In this document: positions 45,369 to 55,720 of the stretch, piece by piece
Numbering within the stretch: position 1 is the stretch's first letter
Layout of the letters: every line of letters begins with the position of its first letter
NCBI RefSeq assembly: GCF_016107395.1
Contig: NZ_JAAIKO010000011.1
Coordinates: forward strand, 115,929-179,928
Length of the DNA stretch: 64,000 nucleotides
Direction: 5' to 3'
Source of the DNA: Streptomyces fildesensis
GTDB taxonomy: Bacteria; Actinomycetota; Actinomycetes; Streptomycetales; Streptomycetaceae
Made by a program: the position numbers and the translations under genes
The notes under the pieces: generated by a model
Database searches by the model: none
What the model was told of the DNA's origin: nothing
What the model saw: only the letters and a program-made list of their open reading frames with translations

Positions 45369-47921
45369 ATGTGCCTTGGCATTCCTGGTCAAGTGGTGGA
45401 GATCGTGGACGGGTTTGCCGGGCAGCTCGCACTGGTCGATGTGGAGGGCGCACAGCGGCGGATCAACATCGGCATGCTCGACGAAGCCCCCGGCCCCGGC
45501 GACTGGGTCCTGCTGCACATGGGCTTCGCGATGGAGATCATCGACCAGGACAAGGCCCGCGAGGCGCTCTCGGGTCTGGAGATGATGGGGCAGGCCCGCA
45601 CCCGCCGGGTCCGGCGCAGGTTCGAGGTGCGCGGTGTCGTCCAGGGTGTGGGGTTCCGGCCCTTCGTCTACGTCACCGCCTCGGAGCTGGCCCTCGCCGG
45701 CTCGGTGGCGAACACCAGCGCCGGCGTGGTCGTCGAGGTCGAGGGCGACGCGGAGGCGGTGGCGGAGTTCGGGCGGCGGCTGTGCACGGACGCCCCTCCG
45801 CTCGCCATCGTGGAGAGCGTGCGGGATTCCGAGCGGCCGACACGTGGCGGTACGGAGTTCACCATCGAGGACTCCAGCGACGGCGGCCGCGCCCGTACGC
45901 TCGTCTCCCCCGATGTCGCCACCTGCCAGGAGTGCCTGACCGAGCTCAGTGACCCGGCGAATCGCCGGTACCGCCATCCGTTCATCACGTGCACCCACTG
46001 CGGCCCCCGGTTCACGATCGTCACCGGTACCCCGTACGACCGGGCCGCCACGACCATGGCGGCGTTCGACATGTGCGACGACTGCCGGGCGGAGTACGAC
46101 GATCCGGCGGACCGCCGGTTCCACGCCCAGCCGATCGCCTGTCACACCTGCGGACCCCGGCTCGAACTGGTCCGCAAGGACGACGGTCGCCCGGAGCACG
46201 GCGAGGACGCCCTGCGCGCCGCACGGGAACTGCTCGCCGACGGCAGGATCCTCGCGATCAAGGGGCTCGGCGGCTACCACCTCGCGTGCGACGCCCGCAA
46301 CGACGCGGCCGTCGCCGAGCTGCGACGCCGTAAGCAGCGCGGTGGCAAGCCGTTCGCGGTCATGGTCGCCGGTACCGGGGTCGCCGAACAGCTGGTGACG
46401 ATGACCGGGGAGGAGCGGGAGCTGCTCTCCGGCATCCGTAAGCCGATCGTGCTCCTGCCGCGGCTCCGGGCGGAGCCGGCGGCCGGCGTGTCCGACGCTG
46501 TGGCGCCGGGCAACCCCGACCTCGGACTGCTGCTGCCCTACACCCCGTTGCACGTTCTGCTCTTCGGGGTCGGGGACGACCGGCCGGGCCCGGACGCGCT
46601 GGTGATGACCTCCGCGAATCTGTCCGGCGAGCCCATCGTCACCGACGACGCGGAAGCCATCGCCACCCTGGCTCCGCTGGTCGACGGCTGGCTGCGGCAC
46701 GACCGGGCCATCCATGTCCCGTGCGACGACTCGGTCAGCCGGTTCGTCGCGGGAGCGGAGCTCCCGATCCGCAGATCCCGCGGCTACGCGCCGCTGCCCC
46801 TCGCCCTGCCGTTCGACGTACCGCCGACACTCGCGGTCGGCGCGGACCTGAAGAACACCTGCGCGCTCGGGGAAGGCCGCTACGCCTGGGTCAGTCAGCA
46901 CATCGGCGACATGGACGACCTGTCCACCGTCGAAGCACTGACCAGGACCGAGAGACACCTCGAACGCCTCACCGGCGTCGAGCCCCGTCAGCTGGTGGCC
47001 GACCGGCATCCCGACTACCGGTCCGGCGTCTGGGCCCGCACCCACGCGAACGGCAGGCCGGTGCGGACGGTGCAGCACCACCACGCGCACATCGCGTCCG
47101 TGATGGGCGAGCACGGGCTCGGCGCCGGCGAGAGCGTGATCGGGGTCGCCTTCGACGGCACCGGCCACGGAACCGACGGGGCCGTCTGGGGCGGCGAGGT
47201 ACTGATCGCCGACTACACGTCGTTCCGCAGGGCGGCGCACCTCGGCTACGTGCCCCTGGCGGGCGGCGACGCCAGTGTGCTGCGCCCCTACCGGATGGCG
47301 CTCGCCCACCTCCGCGCCGCCGGGGTCGCCTGGGACGACGACCTGCCGGCCGTCGCCGCCTGCCCCGTCAGGGAGCGCGACGTCCTGGCTCACCAGTTGG
47401 AGAGCGGGTTCGGCTGTGTGCCCACCTCGAGCATGGGCCGGCTCTTCGACGCCGTCGCCTCGCTGGCCGGTGTCCGGCATCAGGTGGAGTACGAGGCCGA
47501 AGCCGCCATCGAGCTGGAGGGCCTGGCCCGCGCCTCAGCGGCGGACGGCGACGGGACGGCGAGCCGCTACGCCTTCGCCGTCCGGTCCGCGAACGCCACG
47601 TATCCAGCCGTCGCCGACCCGGGGCCGGTGATCCGCGCGGTGGTGCACGACGTCCGCGCCGGGATCTCCCCGGAACACATCGCCGCCCGCTTCCACGCCG
47701 CCGTCGCCGTACTCGTCGTCGACCTCGCGGAGATCTGCCGTGCGCAGTCCGGCCTGGAGGTGGTGGCGCTCGGTGGCGGTGTCTTCCAGAACGCCGTGCT
47801 GCTGGAGGAGGCGCAGCGCATGCTGACCGGCCGGGGGTTCACCGTCCTGCGGCCCCGGCTGCTCCCCCCGAACGACGGTGGCATCGCCCTCGGCCAGCTG
47901 CTGATCGCCGCGTCGGGCTGA
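45369..47921 (+). CDS. hypF: HypC-HypF fusion: hydrogenase [NiFe] maturation protein
   Basis: 850 aa. Residues 1-75 are a complete HypC domain (MCLGIPGQVVE; Cys2 binds the Fe(CN)2CO unit). HypF follows: acylphosphatase about 82-170 (VQGVGFRP, 91-98), two zinc fingers (Cys186/189/208/211 and Cys236/239/258/261), a YrdC-like domain about 280-460, and the Kae1-like carbamoyltransferase with VQHHHAHIA near 567. HypF makes the carbamoyl group that becomes the cyanide ligands. In most bacteria HypC and HypF are separate; here the substrate-site chaperone is tethered to the carbamoyltransferase. A second stand-alone HypC follows. Confidence 0.93.
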   Translation: MCLGIPGQVVEIVDGFAGQLALVDVEGAQRRINIGMLDEAPGPGDWVLLHMGFAMEIIDQDKAREALSGLEMMGQARTRRVRRRFEVRGVVQGVGFRPFVYVTASELALAGSVANTSAGVVVEVEGDAEAVAEFGRRLCTDAPPLAIVESVRDSERPTRGGTEFTIEDSSDGGRARTLVSPDVATCQECLTELSDPANRRYRHPFITCTHCGPRFTIVTGTPYDRAATTMAAFDMCDDCRAEYDDPADRRFHAQPIACHTCGPRLELVRKDDGRPEHGEDALRAARELLADGRILAIKGLGGYHLACDARNDAAVAELRRRKQRGGKPFAVMVAGTGVAEQLVTMTGEERELLSGIRKPIVLLPRLRAEPAAGVSDAVAPGNPDLGLLLPYTPLHVLLFGVGDDRPGPDALVMTSANLSGEPIVTDDAEAIATLAPLVDGWLRHDRAIHVPCDDSVSRFVAGAELPIRRSRGYAPLPLALPFDVPPTLAVGADLKNTCALGEGRYAWVSQHIGDMDDLSTVEALTRTERHLERLTGVEPRQLVADRHPDYRSGVWARTHANGRPVRTVQHHHAHIASVMGEHGLGAGESVIGVAFDGTGHGTDGAVWGGEVLIADYTSFRRAAHLGYVPLAGGDASVLRPYRMALAHLRAAGVAWDDDLPAVAACPVRERDVLAHQLESGFGCVPTSSMGRLFDAVASLAGVRHQVEYEAEAAIELEGLARASAADGDGTASRYAFAVRSANATYPAVADPGPVIRAVVHDVRAGISPEHIAARFHAAVAVLVVDLAEICRAQSGLEVVALGGGVFQNAVLLEEAQRMLTGRGFTVLRPRLLPPNDGGIALGQLLIAASG

Positions 47922-48004
47922 CCCCCGGGGCCCGGACGCATCCACCGGGCTCCCCACGGATACCCAGGGATTCAGGAATTCAGGATTCACAGAGAAGAGG
48001 GACC

Positions 48005-48297
48005 ATGTGTCTGGCAGTTCCGGGGCGTGTCCTCAGTACCGCCGAAGTCGACGGCACCTTGATGGCCCAGGTCGATTTCGGCGGGGTGCGCAAAGAGGTG
48101 TGCCTGCAGTACGTCCCCGACGTGACGATCGGTGAGTACGTCGTCGTGCATGTCGGGTTCGCCATCCAGCGCCTCGACGAACGGTCGGCGCAGGACACGC
48201 TGGCCAACTTCGAGCGGCTCGGAATCCTGGCGGAGGAATTCGGCGACGGGTTCGAACTCGCGGCCAAGCACAAGGAAACCCCAGAAGGAGCCGGCAG

Positions 48298-48301
<4 letters not shown>
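48005..48301 (+). CDS. hypC: Hydrogenase assembly chaperone HypC
   Basis: 98 aa beginning MCLAVPGRV, with the essential Cys2. It differs clearly from the HypC domain of the preceding fusion, so the two are not a recent copy. HypC forms a complex with HypD to carry the Fe(CN)2CO unit to the large subunit. It overlaps hypD (ATGA). A run of imperfect ATTCAGG repeats lies just ahead (about 47968-47990). Confidence 0.95.
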
Positions 48302-49397
<1,096 letters not shown>

Positions 49398-49401
<4 letters not shown>

Positions 49402-50474
49402 CTGATGCGATGCAACGCGTGGGCGACCTCGATTTCGAGAGCTGGGTCTGCCCCGTCCCGCTGCGGGACACCCCGACCGTCGTGATGGGGCACGGGGGCG
49501 GCGGGGTGATGTCCGGGGAACTGATCGAGCATCTGTTCCTACCCGCATACGGCACGGCGGCGGCAGCGGAGCTGGGTGACTCGGCCGTCCTGTCCATCGG
49601 CGGCACCCGGCTCGCCTTCTCCACGGACTCGTTCGTGGTGAAGCCGATGTTCTTCCCCGGCGGGTCGATCGGTGACCTGGCGGTGAACGGAACCGTCAAC
49701 GACCTGGCGATGGCGGGCGCGACGCCGCTGTTCCTCTCCACCGCCTTCATCCTCCAGGAGGGCACCGAACTGAGCGAACTCGGCCGGATCGCCGAGGCGA
49801 TGGGCACGGCCGCGCGGGCCGCGGGCGTCCGCCTGGTCACCGGGGACACCAAGGTCGTCGACAGCGCCAGCGGTGACGGCGTCTACATCAACACCGCGGG
49901 TATCGGGGTGATCGCCGACGGGGTCGACATCGACCCGCGTCGCGCGCGGCCCGGCGACGCCGTGCTCATCAGCGGCGACATCGGGGTGCACGGCGTGGCG
50001 GTGATGAGCTGCCGCGAGGGCCTGGAGTTCGGCACCACCGTCGAAAGCGACACCGCCCCCCTGCACGGCCTGGTCGCCGGCATGATCGCCACGGGCGCGG
50101 ATCTGCACGTCCTGCGTGATCCGACCCGCGGCGGGGTCGCGGCCTCGCTGAACGAGATCGCCCGTGCGTCGGAGGTCGGCATCGACCTCGTGGAACGGGA
50201 CCTGCCCGTCCCGCAGACGGTGCGGGACGCCTGCAGTCTCCTCGGGCTCGATCCGCTGCAGGTGGCGAACGAGGGCAAGCTGCTCGCCATCGTGCCCGCC
50301 GAATGGGCGGATCAGGTGCTGGAGGCGCTGCGGGCACACCCGCTGGGCCGGTCGGCGCGCCGGATCGGCACCTGTGTACCGGATCACCCCGGGATGGTGG
50401 TCGCCAGGACCGGACTGGGCGGAACCCGGGTGATCGGCCTTCCCATCGGCGAGCAGCTCCCGAGGATCTGCTGA
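49398..50474 (+). CDS. hypE: Carbamoyl dehydratase HypE
   Basis: 358 aa, GTG 49398. The ATP-binding motifs of the PurM/SelD-like fold are present ([42 protein letters not shown]). It ends in PRIC, the conserved C-terminal cysteine that carries the thiocyanate. It overlaps hypD by 4 bp; the next gene's ATG follows directly. Confidence 0.97.
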
Positions 50475-51191
50475 ATGAGCGCCCGGGGCGCGCTCCTCTT
50501 CGCGCGATACGCCTACCCGCCCAACGAGCTCGGCTACTGCGGTCCGGCCGATGCGTCCGCCCTGCTCGATTCCGGCGCGACCGCCGGAATCGAGCGGCGG
50601 GCGCGGCAGTTCGAGGGCGCCTGGTGCTACCTCGAATTCCTCGCGGAAGCGGCAGGAATTCCTGACCCGCTCGACGAGCGGGTGGTCGAGGCCTACTGGA
50701 TCGGCAACGACCTGCTGGAGCAGGCCGGTTCCGCGGCACTGGTGGACCGCATGCTGGACCGGTTCCGTGGCCAGATCGGCGGCACCTGGCGCGAGGCGGC
50801 ACACCGCGCCCTCGCCCACCACAGCTTCCAGGTCTTCGACGTCTACCCGTGGGCGCATCTGCTCCGCACGACCGACAACCTGACCGCTCTGACCGTTCTC
50901 GATCAATGCCGCATCCGCACCGGGGTCGTCCTGGACGTCGCCGGTGAGTCGGCGACCGTCACGTCCAGCCCGCTGAGCTGGAGCGGGACGGCGGTGGAGA
51001 CCGGGCCGCAGCGGCAGGAGGTGGTCCGCTGGTCGACCGGCGGCAGGACGCTGCTCGACGGGCTCTCCCCCGGCGACCGGGTCGCCCTGCACTGGGACTG
51101 GGTGTGCGACGTGCTCACCGAGGACCAGGTCGCCCGCGTCGAGTCCCTGGAAGCCCGGCAACGCAACGCGCACAGCAGCATGGCGCGGTGA
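50475..51191 (+). CDS. DUF6390-type hydrogenase-island protein
   Basis: 238 aa; its ATG directly follows the hypE stop. The start, LLFARYAYPPNELGYCGPAD, and the helical middle (FEGAWCYLEFLAEAAGIPDPLDERVVEAYWIGNDLL) match what I recognise as DUF6390, found with actinobacterial hydrogenase genes. No membrane helix, Cys cluster or catalytic motif is evident. Its place between hypE and hypX suggests a maturation role. Unproven. Confidence 0.72.
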   Translation: MSARGALLFARYAYPPNELGYCGPADASALLDSGATAGIERRARQFEGAWCYLEFLAEAAGIPDPLDERVVEAYWIGNDLLEQAGSAALVDRMLDRFRGQIGGTWREAAHRALAHHSFQVFDVYPWAHLLRTTDNLTALTVLDQCRIRTGVVLDVAGESATVTSSPLSWSGTAVETGPQRQEVVRWSTGGRTLLDGLSPGDRVALHWDWVCDVLTEDQVARVESLEARQRNAHSSMAR

Positions 51192-51331
51192 GGGCGGAAC
51201 CGGGCGGGTGACGGGGCCATATGGCGCCGTCGTTCGGGTGACCTTACGGACGCGCGTCGGTCGTGAGTGCGGGCCGGCGCGCAAGGATTTCCGGTCAGGG
51301 TCCCTCCCCCCGGGACTCGCTGGAGGTCACC

Positions 51332-52993
51332 ATGAACATCCTGCTGCTCGCCAGTGCGTTCAACAGCTTGACGCAGCGCGTGTACGTCGAACTGTCGGAC
51401 CGGGGCCACACCGTGGCGGTGGAACTCTCCTGCGAGGAAGAGGTTCTGCTCGATGCGCTGGAACGGCACCGGCCCGCGCTGATCGTGGCGCCGATGCTCA
51501 GGGAGGCGATCCCGGAGCAGGTGTGGTCCGCGCACACCTGCCTGATCGTGCACCCGGGCCCGCTGGGCGACCGTGGGCCGTCCTCGCTCGACTGGGCCGT
51601 GCAGGAAGGCCTCGACCAGTGGGGCGTGACCGTTCTGCGCGCCAACGCCGAGATGGACGCCGGGGACGTATGGGCTTCGGTGTCCTGTTCGCTTCCCGCG
51701 GTGGGCAAGAGCGATCTGTACCGCAACGAGGTCTCCGACGCGGCGCTCGAAGCCGTGCTGCTGGCCGTGGAACGCTTCGCCTCGGGCACGTTCGTCCCCC
51801 GCTCGCAGAACAGCCCGGACGAGCGGATCACCGTCACCGCCCGGCCCTACCTGCGCCAGGAGACCCGGCGTATCGACTGGGACGCGGACAGCACCGAGAC
51901 GGTGGCCCGCAAGCTGCGGTCGGCCGACTCGCAGCCAGGGGTCCTCGATGATCTCCTCGGCGCTCAGTGGTTCCTGCACGGCGGCCACCCCGAGGACGCC
52001 CTGACAGGCGCCCCCGGCGAGGTACTGGCCACCCGCGCGGGCGCGATCTGCCGCGGGACCCGCGACGGCGCCGTGTGGATCCCGCGGCTGCGACCTCGCC
52101 GTGTTCCGGGGCAGCCGCCGACGTTCTCGCTCCCCGCGGCCACCGCTCTGGGGGAACGGCTGCCGCCGGTGCCGGAACTGCCCTTCCCCCTCGACGGCGC
52201 ACCCGACGGCAGCCGCACCTGGACCGACATCCACTACCGCGAGGACGGGGAGGCCGGATTCCTCGGATTCTCGTTCCCCGGCGGCGCGATGAGCACGACC
52301 CACTGTGAACGTCTGCTCGCCGCCTACCGCTACGCGTGCACACGGCCGACGTCGGTGCTGGTCCTGGGGGGCGGCCGGGACTTCTTCTCCAACGGCATCC
52401 ATCTCAACGTCATCGAGGCCGCACCCGATCCGGCCGCGGAGTCCTGGGCCAACATCAACGCGATCGACGACGTGGTCCAGGCGATCCTGACCACCACGGA
52501 CCGTTTGGTGATCTCCGCGCTGGGCGGCAACGCGGCGGCGGGCGGGGTGATGCTGGCCCTGGCCGCGGACGAGGTCTGGTGCAGGACCGGCGTCGTACTC
52601 AACCCGCACTACCGGCGGATGGGACTGTACGGCTCGGAGTACTGGACGTACTCCCTGCCGCGCCGGGTCGGCGCCTCGGTCGCCGAGCAGCTCACCGAGC
52701 GGGCGGTGCCGGTCAGCGCCGCGACCGGGCAGCGGCTCGGGCTGGTGGACCGGCTGTTCGACACCGGCCCGGGGGAATTCGCCGGGCAGGTCGGCGAATT
52801 CGCCGTGCGGCTGGCCTCCATGCCCTCGACCCCTGGCCGGATCGCGGTGAAGAAGGCGGAGCGCGAGGCCTCGGAGGCCGCCAAGCCGCTGGCCGCGTAT
52901 CGCGAGGAAGAGCTCAGCCGGATGCGGCAGATCTTCGACGATCCCGGCCGGCCGTACCACGCCCTCCGCCGGGCCTTCGTCCACAAGACGTAA
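51332..52993 (+). CDS. hypX: Hydrogenase maturation protein HypX (CO-ligand synthesis)
   Basis: 553 aa, TGGAGG ahead of ATG 51332. The N-terminal formyltransferase-like domain holds HPGPLGDRGPSSLDWAV, the HypX signature, with LRANAEMDAGDVWAS. The C-terminal crotonase-like domain has FLGFSFPGGAMST and LVLGGGRDFFSNGIHLNVIE. HypX takes a formyl group from formyl-tetrahydrofolate via CoA and releases the CO used for the NiFe site, letting hydrogenase mature in air. It is the last gene of the island. Confidence 0.94.
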   Translation: MNILLLASAFNSLTQRVYVELSDRGHTVAVELSCEEEVLLDALERHRPALIVAPMLREAIPEQVWSAHTCLIVHPGPLGDRGPSSLDWAVQEGLDQWGVTVLRANAEMDAGDVWASVSCSLPAVGKSDLYRNEVSDAALEAVLLAVERFASGTFVPRSQNSPDERITVTARPYLRQETRRIDWDADSTETVARKLRSADSQPGVLDDLLGAQWFLHGGHPEDALTGAPGEVLATRAGAICRGTRDGAVWIPRLRPRRVPGQPPTFSLPAATALGERLPPVPELPFPLDGAPDGSRTWTDIHYREDGEAGFLGFSFPGGAMSTTHCERLLAAYRYACTRPTSVLVLGGGRDFFSNGIHLNVIEAAPDPAAESWANINAIDDVVQAILTTTDRLVISALGGNAAAGGVMLALAADEVWCRTGVVLNPHYRRMGLYGSEYWTYSLPRRVGASVAEQLTERAVPVSAATGQRLGLVDRLFDTGPGEFAGQVGEFAVRLASMPSTPGRIAVKKAEREASEAAKPLAAYREEELSRMRQIFDDPGRPYHALRRAFVHKT

Positions 52994-52999
52994 CGCCGC

Positions 53000-53971
53000 C
53001 TACGCCCCGCCCTGGTGGAAGACGTCCAGGGCGGCCAGCTCGTCCTCGGACAGGCGCAGCGCGCCCGCGGCCACGTTCTCGGCGACGTGGTCCGGGTTTC
53101 CGGTGCCCGGGATGGCCAGCACATGCGGACCGCGGTGCAGCGTCCACGCGAGCCGGACCTGCGCCGCGCTCGCCCCGTGGGCGCGCGCCACGGCGAGCAC
53201 CGCCTCGCCGTCGGCGCCGCTCGCACCGGCCTCGCGCCCGGCGCCGGCGATCGAGTAGAACGGCACGAACGCGACGCCCTGCTCACCGCACACCCGCACG
53301 AACTCGTCCTGGTCGGGCCGTACACCGAGGCCGTACAGGTTCTGTACGCACACCACCGGCGCGATGGCCTGGGCCTCGGCGAGGTGTTCGGGGCGCACGT
53401 TGGACAGGCCCAGGTGACGGATGAGCCCGGCGTCGCGCAGCCGGGCCAGTGCGCCGAAGCGATCGGCGATGGAATCCGTGCCGACGATCCGCAGGTTCAC
53501 CACGTCGAGGTGGTCACGGCCGAGCTGGCGCAGGTTCTCCTCGACCTGGCCGCGGAGTCGCTCAGGTGTGGCGTGCGGCTGCCACACACCCGACGCGTCC
53601 CGGCTCGGTCCGACCTTGGTGGTGATGACGAGATCGTCCGGATAGGGGGCCAGCGCCTGGTTGATCAGCTCGTTGGCGGAGCGCAACGGCGAGAAGTAGA
53701 ACGCGGCGGTGTCGATGTGGTTCACCCCGAGCTCAACCGCGCGGCGCAGCACGCCGATCGCGCGGCCGCGATCGCTGGGGGCGGCACCGGCCTCGAACGC
53801 CGCACCGTTCTGCGTCAGACGCATCGCGCCGAAGCCGATCCGGTTGACGGTGAGGTCACCGAGCTCCCACGTGCCCTCGGCCGTTGGCGGCGTCATGGTC
53901 GTTGCGGTCATGGTCGTTGGGGTCATGGCCGTTGGGGTCATGGCCGTTGCGGTCATCGTCTGTGAGGTCAT
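53000..53971 (-). CDS. Aldo/keto reductase
   Basis: 323 aa. The AKR fold is clear: IGFGAMRLTQNG at the start, the catalytic Asp-Tyr region IDTAAFYFS, Lys in ITTKVGP, and DVVNLRI. The first 26 residues are Met-Thr-rich repeats encoded by the 15-bp tandem repeat, with several in-frame ATGs; ATG 53971 is taken as start, but any of them could serve. Substrate unknown. It is divergent from the ArsR-type gene, which may regulate it. It ends 6 bp from hypX. Confidence 0.85.
   Translation of the reverse strand: MTSQTMTATAMTPTAMTPTTMTATTMTPPTAEGTWELGDLTVNRIGFGAMRLTQNGAAFEAGAAPSDRGRAIGVLRRAVELGVNHIDTAAFYFSPLRSANELINQALAPYPDDLVITTKVGPSRDASGVWQPHATPERLRGQVEENLRQLGRDHLDVVNLRIVGTDSIADRFGALARLRDAGLIRHLGLSNVRPEHLAEAQAIAPVVCVQNLYGLGVRPDQDEFVRVCGEQGVAFVPFYSIAGAGREAGASGADGEAVLAVARAHGASAAQVRLAWTLHRGPHVLAIPGTGNPDHVAENVAAGALRLSEDELAALDVFHQGGA
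53892..53966 (-). repeat. 15-bp tandem repeat at the start of the aldo/keto reductase
   Basis: Four near-identical copies of a 15-bp unit (53892-53951) plus one degenerate copy. Each encodes Met-Thr plus three small residues and carries an in-frame ATG. The result is five possible start codons in series. Confidence 0.8.
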
Positions 53972-54007
53972 GCCGGGATGATGACCGCCCGGTAAGCTGC
54001 CGACCAC

Positions 54008-54029
54008 TGATTAAGGTATGTCTGAATCA
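54008..54029. promoter_or_regulatory. Dyad between the divergent aldo/keto reductase and ArsR genes
   Basis: TGATT-N12-AATCA ends right where an upstream ATG lies, so the true start is probably GTG 54041 with GGGAG ahead. The dyad suits a regulator of both directions. Confidence 0.4.
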
Positions 54030-54040
54030 TGGGAGCGGCC

Positions 54041-55027
54041 GTGGTGACGGAGCTGGCGTTTTCCGCGAGCGATCTGGCGCAGATGCGCTTCTCCATCTCA
54101 CCGATGTGGGAAGCCGGAACGAGCTTCCGGCTGCTGCGCACCGGCTCCACGCATCCGGTGCACCAGCCCTGGATCGACCAGGTCAGGCCCCGGGTGGCGG
54201 CCGCCGGACTGGACCGGGGCTGGCTCGCCGAGCTGATCCAGCCCACTGGCTACGTTCCCGACTTCCTCAACCCGGCACCTGTAGGACCGGCCCCCACGCT
54301 GGCGGAGGAGCTGGCCGGCGTCCTGGCCGCACCGGTCGACCGGGTGCGCCAGGAAATTGAGCGCATCCAGGATGATCAGGGGTCCCTCGGCCCCCGGCTG
54401 CGGGCCCTGTACGCCGAACCGCAGGCCCGCATGGTCCGGGTCGCGGAAGAGATCGAGACCTATTGGGAAGTGGCGCTCGCCCCCTACTGGGCACGGATCC
54501 GGGCCGTGCTCGACGCCGATGTCTTCCACCGGGCCCGGCAGGTCGCCGAACACGGCGTGGGCCGTCTCTTCAACGATCTTCACACATCCGTGAGTTGGGA
54601 CGAGAACGCGCTACGACTGGCTCGCCGGCAGCGGACGCTGTCCCGGCAGACCGCCGGGGCGGGACTGCTGCTGATTCCCTCGGCCTTCACCGGCCCCGGC
54701 CTGCTCACCCGGGTCACACCGCCGGAGCCGCCACAACTGGCCTACCCGGCGCGCGGCATCGGCTCGCTGTGGGAGTCCCGGCACATCCCCCGGACCGACG
54801 CCCTCGCCGCCGTACTCGGCCGCTCGCGGACCCTGCTGCTGACCGAACTGGAGACTCCGGCCTCCACCACCGAACTGGCCCGCCGCACGGGGCTCACCGC
54901 ACCCGCGGCGTCCCAGCACCTCACCGCCCTGCGCGACGCGGGACTGGTCAGCGCCCACCGGGCCGGTCGCTCGGTGCTCTACGCCCGCACGTCCGTGGCA
55001 GAAGCCGTCCTCGCCGCCGCCCCGTAG
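54041..55027 (+). CDS. ArsR-type regulator with DUF5937-like N-terminal part
   Basis: 328 aa. GTG 54041 is chosen because GGGAG lies 6 bp ahead, while an upstream ATG at 54029 has no site. The first ~250 residues match a DUF5937-like domain (FSASDLAQMRFSISPMWEA, ARLRFNDLH). The C-terminal winged helix is ArsR-like (TTELARRTGLTAPAASQHLTALRDAGLV). The 3' end runs into the 33-bp repeat array. The divergent reductase is its likely target. Effector unknown. Confidence 0.8.
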   Translation: MVTELAFSASDLAQMRFSISPMWEAGTSFRLLRTGSTHPVHQPWIDQVRPRVAAAGLDRGWLAELIQPTGYVPDFLNPAPVGPAPTLAEELAGVLAAPVDRVRQEIERIQDDQGSLGPRLRALYAEPQARMVRVAEEIETYWEVALAPYWARIRAVLDADVFHRARQVAEHGVGRLFNDLHTSVSWDENALRLARRQRTLSRQTAGAGLLLIPSAFTGPGLLTRVTPPEPPQLAYPARGIGSLWESRHIPRTDALAAVLGRSRTLLLTELETPASTTELARRTGLTAPAASQHLTALRDAGLVSAHRAGRSVLYARTSVAEAVLAAAP

Positions 55028-55116
55028 ATCCGGAGCGCTCAGGCGACTGCCGCCCCGTGGATCCGGAGCGCTCGGACGACCGGCACCCCGTAGATCCCGA
55101 TCCTCAGGTGACCGGC
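55020..55116. repeat. Three tandem 33-bp repeats
   Basis: CCCCGTAGATCC-like copies begin at 55020, 55053 and 55086, an exact 33-bp period. The array holds the stop codons of both converging genes (ArsR-type TAG 55025 and the Rrf2 restored stop at 55104). The third copy is the most diverged. Confidence 0.75.
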
Positions 55117-55585
55117 GCGCTCAGCCACGCGCCGATGCCGGCCAACGCGCCGGGGCCGTAGTCGGAGCCGACGTCCTGGACCAGATCGGCGATCGAGACG
55201 TCCCGCAACGCCGCCCCCAGGCCGCGTCCGCCCCGGCCATCGCGCGGGCGATCGCACAGGGCGCGGTGCACTGCTCGGCCGGGGTGGGCAGCGGACCCCG
55301 CTGGCGGATCTCCGTGCAGGTGAAGGCCTGCTCAGGACCGTCCACGGCTTCGACCACATCGAGCACGGTGATCGAGGCGGGTTCCCGGGTGAGCACGTAG
55401 CCGCCCGCCTTGCCCTGTACGGAACACACGAGACCGGCACGGGAAAGTGCCTGCAGCTGCTTGGCCAGATAGCTCGCCGACACGTCGTGCAGCTCCGCCT
55501 GCCGGGTCGCGGGCACGGGCTCCTCGGCCGTCGTGAGCACGACGCAGCAATGCAGGGCCCACTCGACTCCGCCGGACATCTTCAT
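55104..55585 (-). pseudogene. Rrf2-family regulator, frameshifted near its 3' end
   Basis: ATG 55585. The Rrf2 winged helix is intact (MKMSGGVEWALHCCV, LHDVSASYLAKQLQAL, GKAGGYVLTR), as are Cys residues near CTEIRQRG and CTAPCAIARA that could bind a cluster. After ADAAW the frame is lost; the sequence continues in the next frame as ALRDVSIADLVQDVGS to TGA 55104, the normal family end. One base appears missing in the G-run at about 55212-55218. Only the last ~30 residues change, so some function may remain. A sequencing slip is possible. Confidence 0.7.
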
Positions 55586-55587
55586 TC

Positions 55588-55674
55588 GGCCACCCGGGCG
55601 CCGTCAAGGGCGATGTCCTCACCGACAAGGACGCCCATCTCGCCCCCACCCGCTACGCCGACTGGCTCTCCTGA
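55588..55674 (+). pseudogene. 3' remnant (28 codons) of a lost oxidoreductase gene
   Basis: From two bases past the Rrf2 start, this frame reads GHPGAVKGDVLTDKDAHL and ends RYADWLS before TGA 55674. It looks like the C-terminal end of an NmrA-like or SDR protein, a common divergent partner of Rrf2 regulators. The body of the gene is absent. The end is partly copied in the 40-bp duplication that follows. Confidence 0.55.
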
Positions 55675-55720
55675 GCCACTCGCCCCCACCCGCTACGCCG
55701 ACCGGCTCTCCTGAGCCACT
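55641..55720. repeat. 40-bp direct tandem duplication
   Basis: 55641-55680 and 55681-55720 are identical except for one T/C change. Each copy carries the end of the remnant gene including its stop. The second copy overlaps the stop region of the dehalogenase-like gene. Confidence 0.9.

Noticed and set aside
45294..47480. 728-codon leftward frame opposite HypC-HypF
   Set aside because: The forward strand encodes unmistakable HypC and HypF; the reverse frame is a GC artefact.
53892..53966. Possible small CRISPR-like array
   Set aside because: Units are contiguous 15-bp coding repeats with no spacers and no cas genes nearby.
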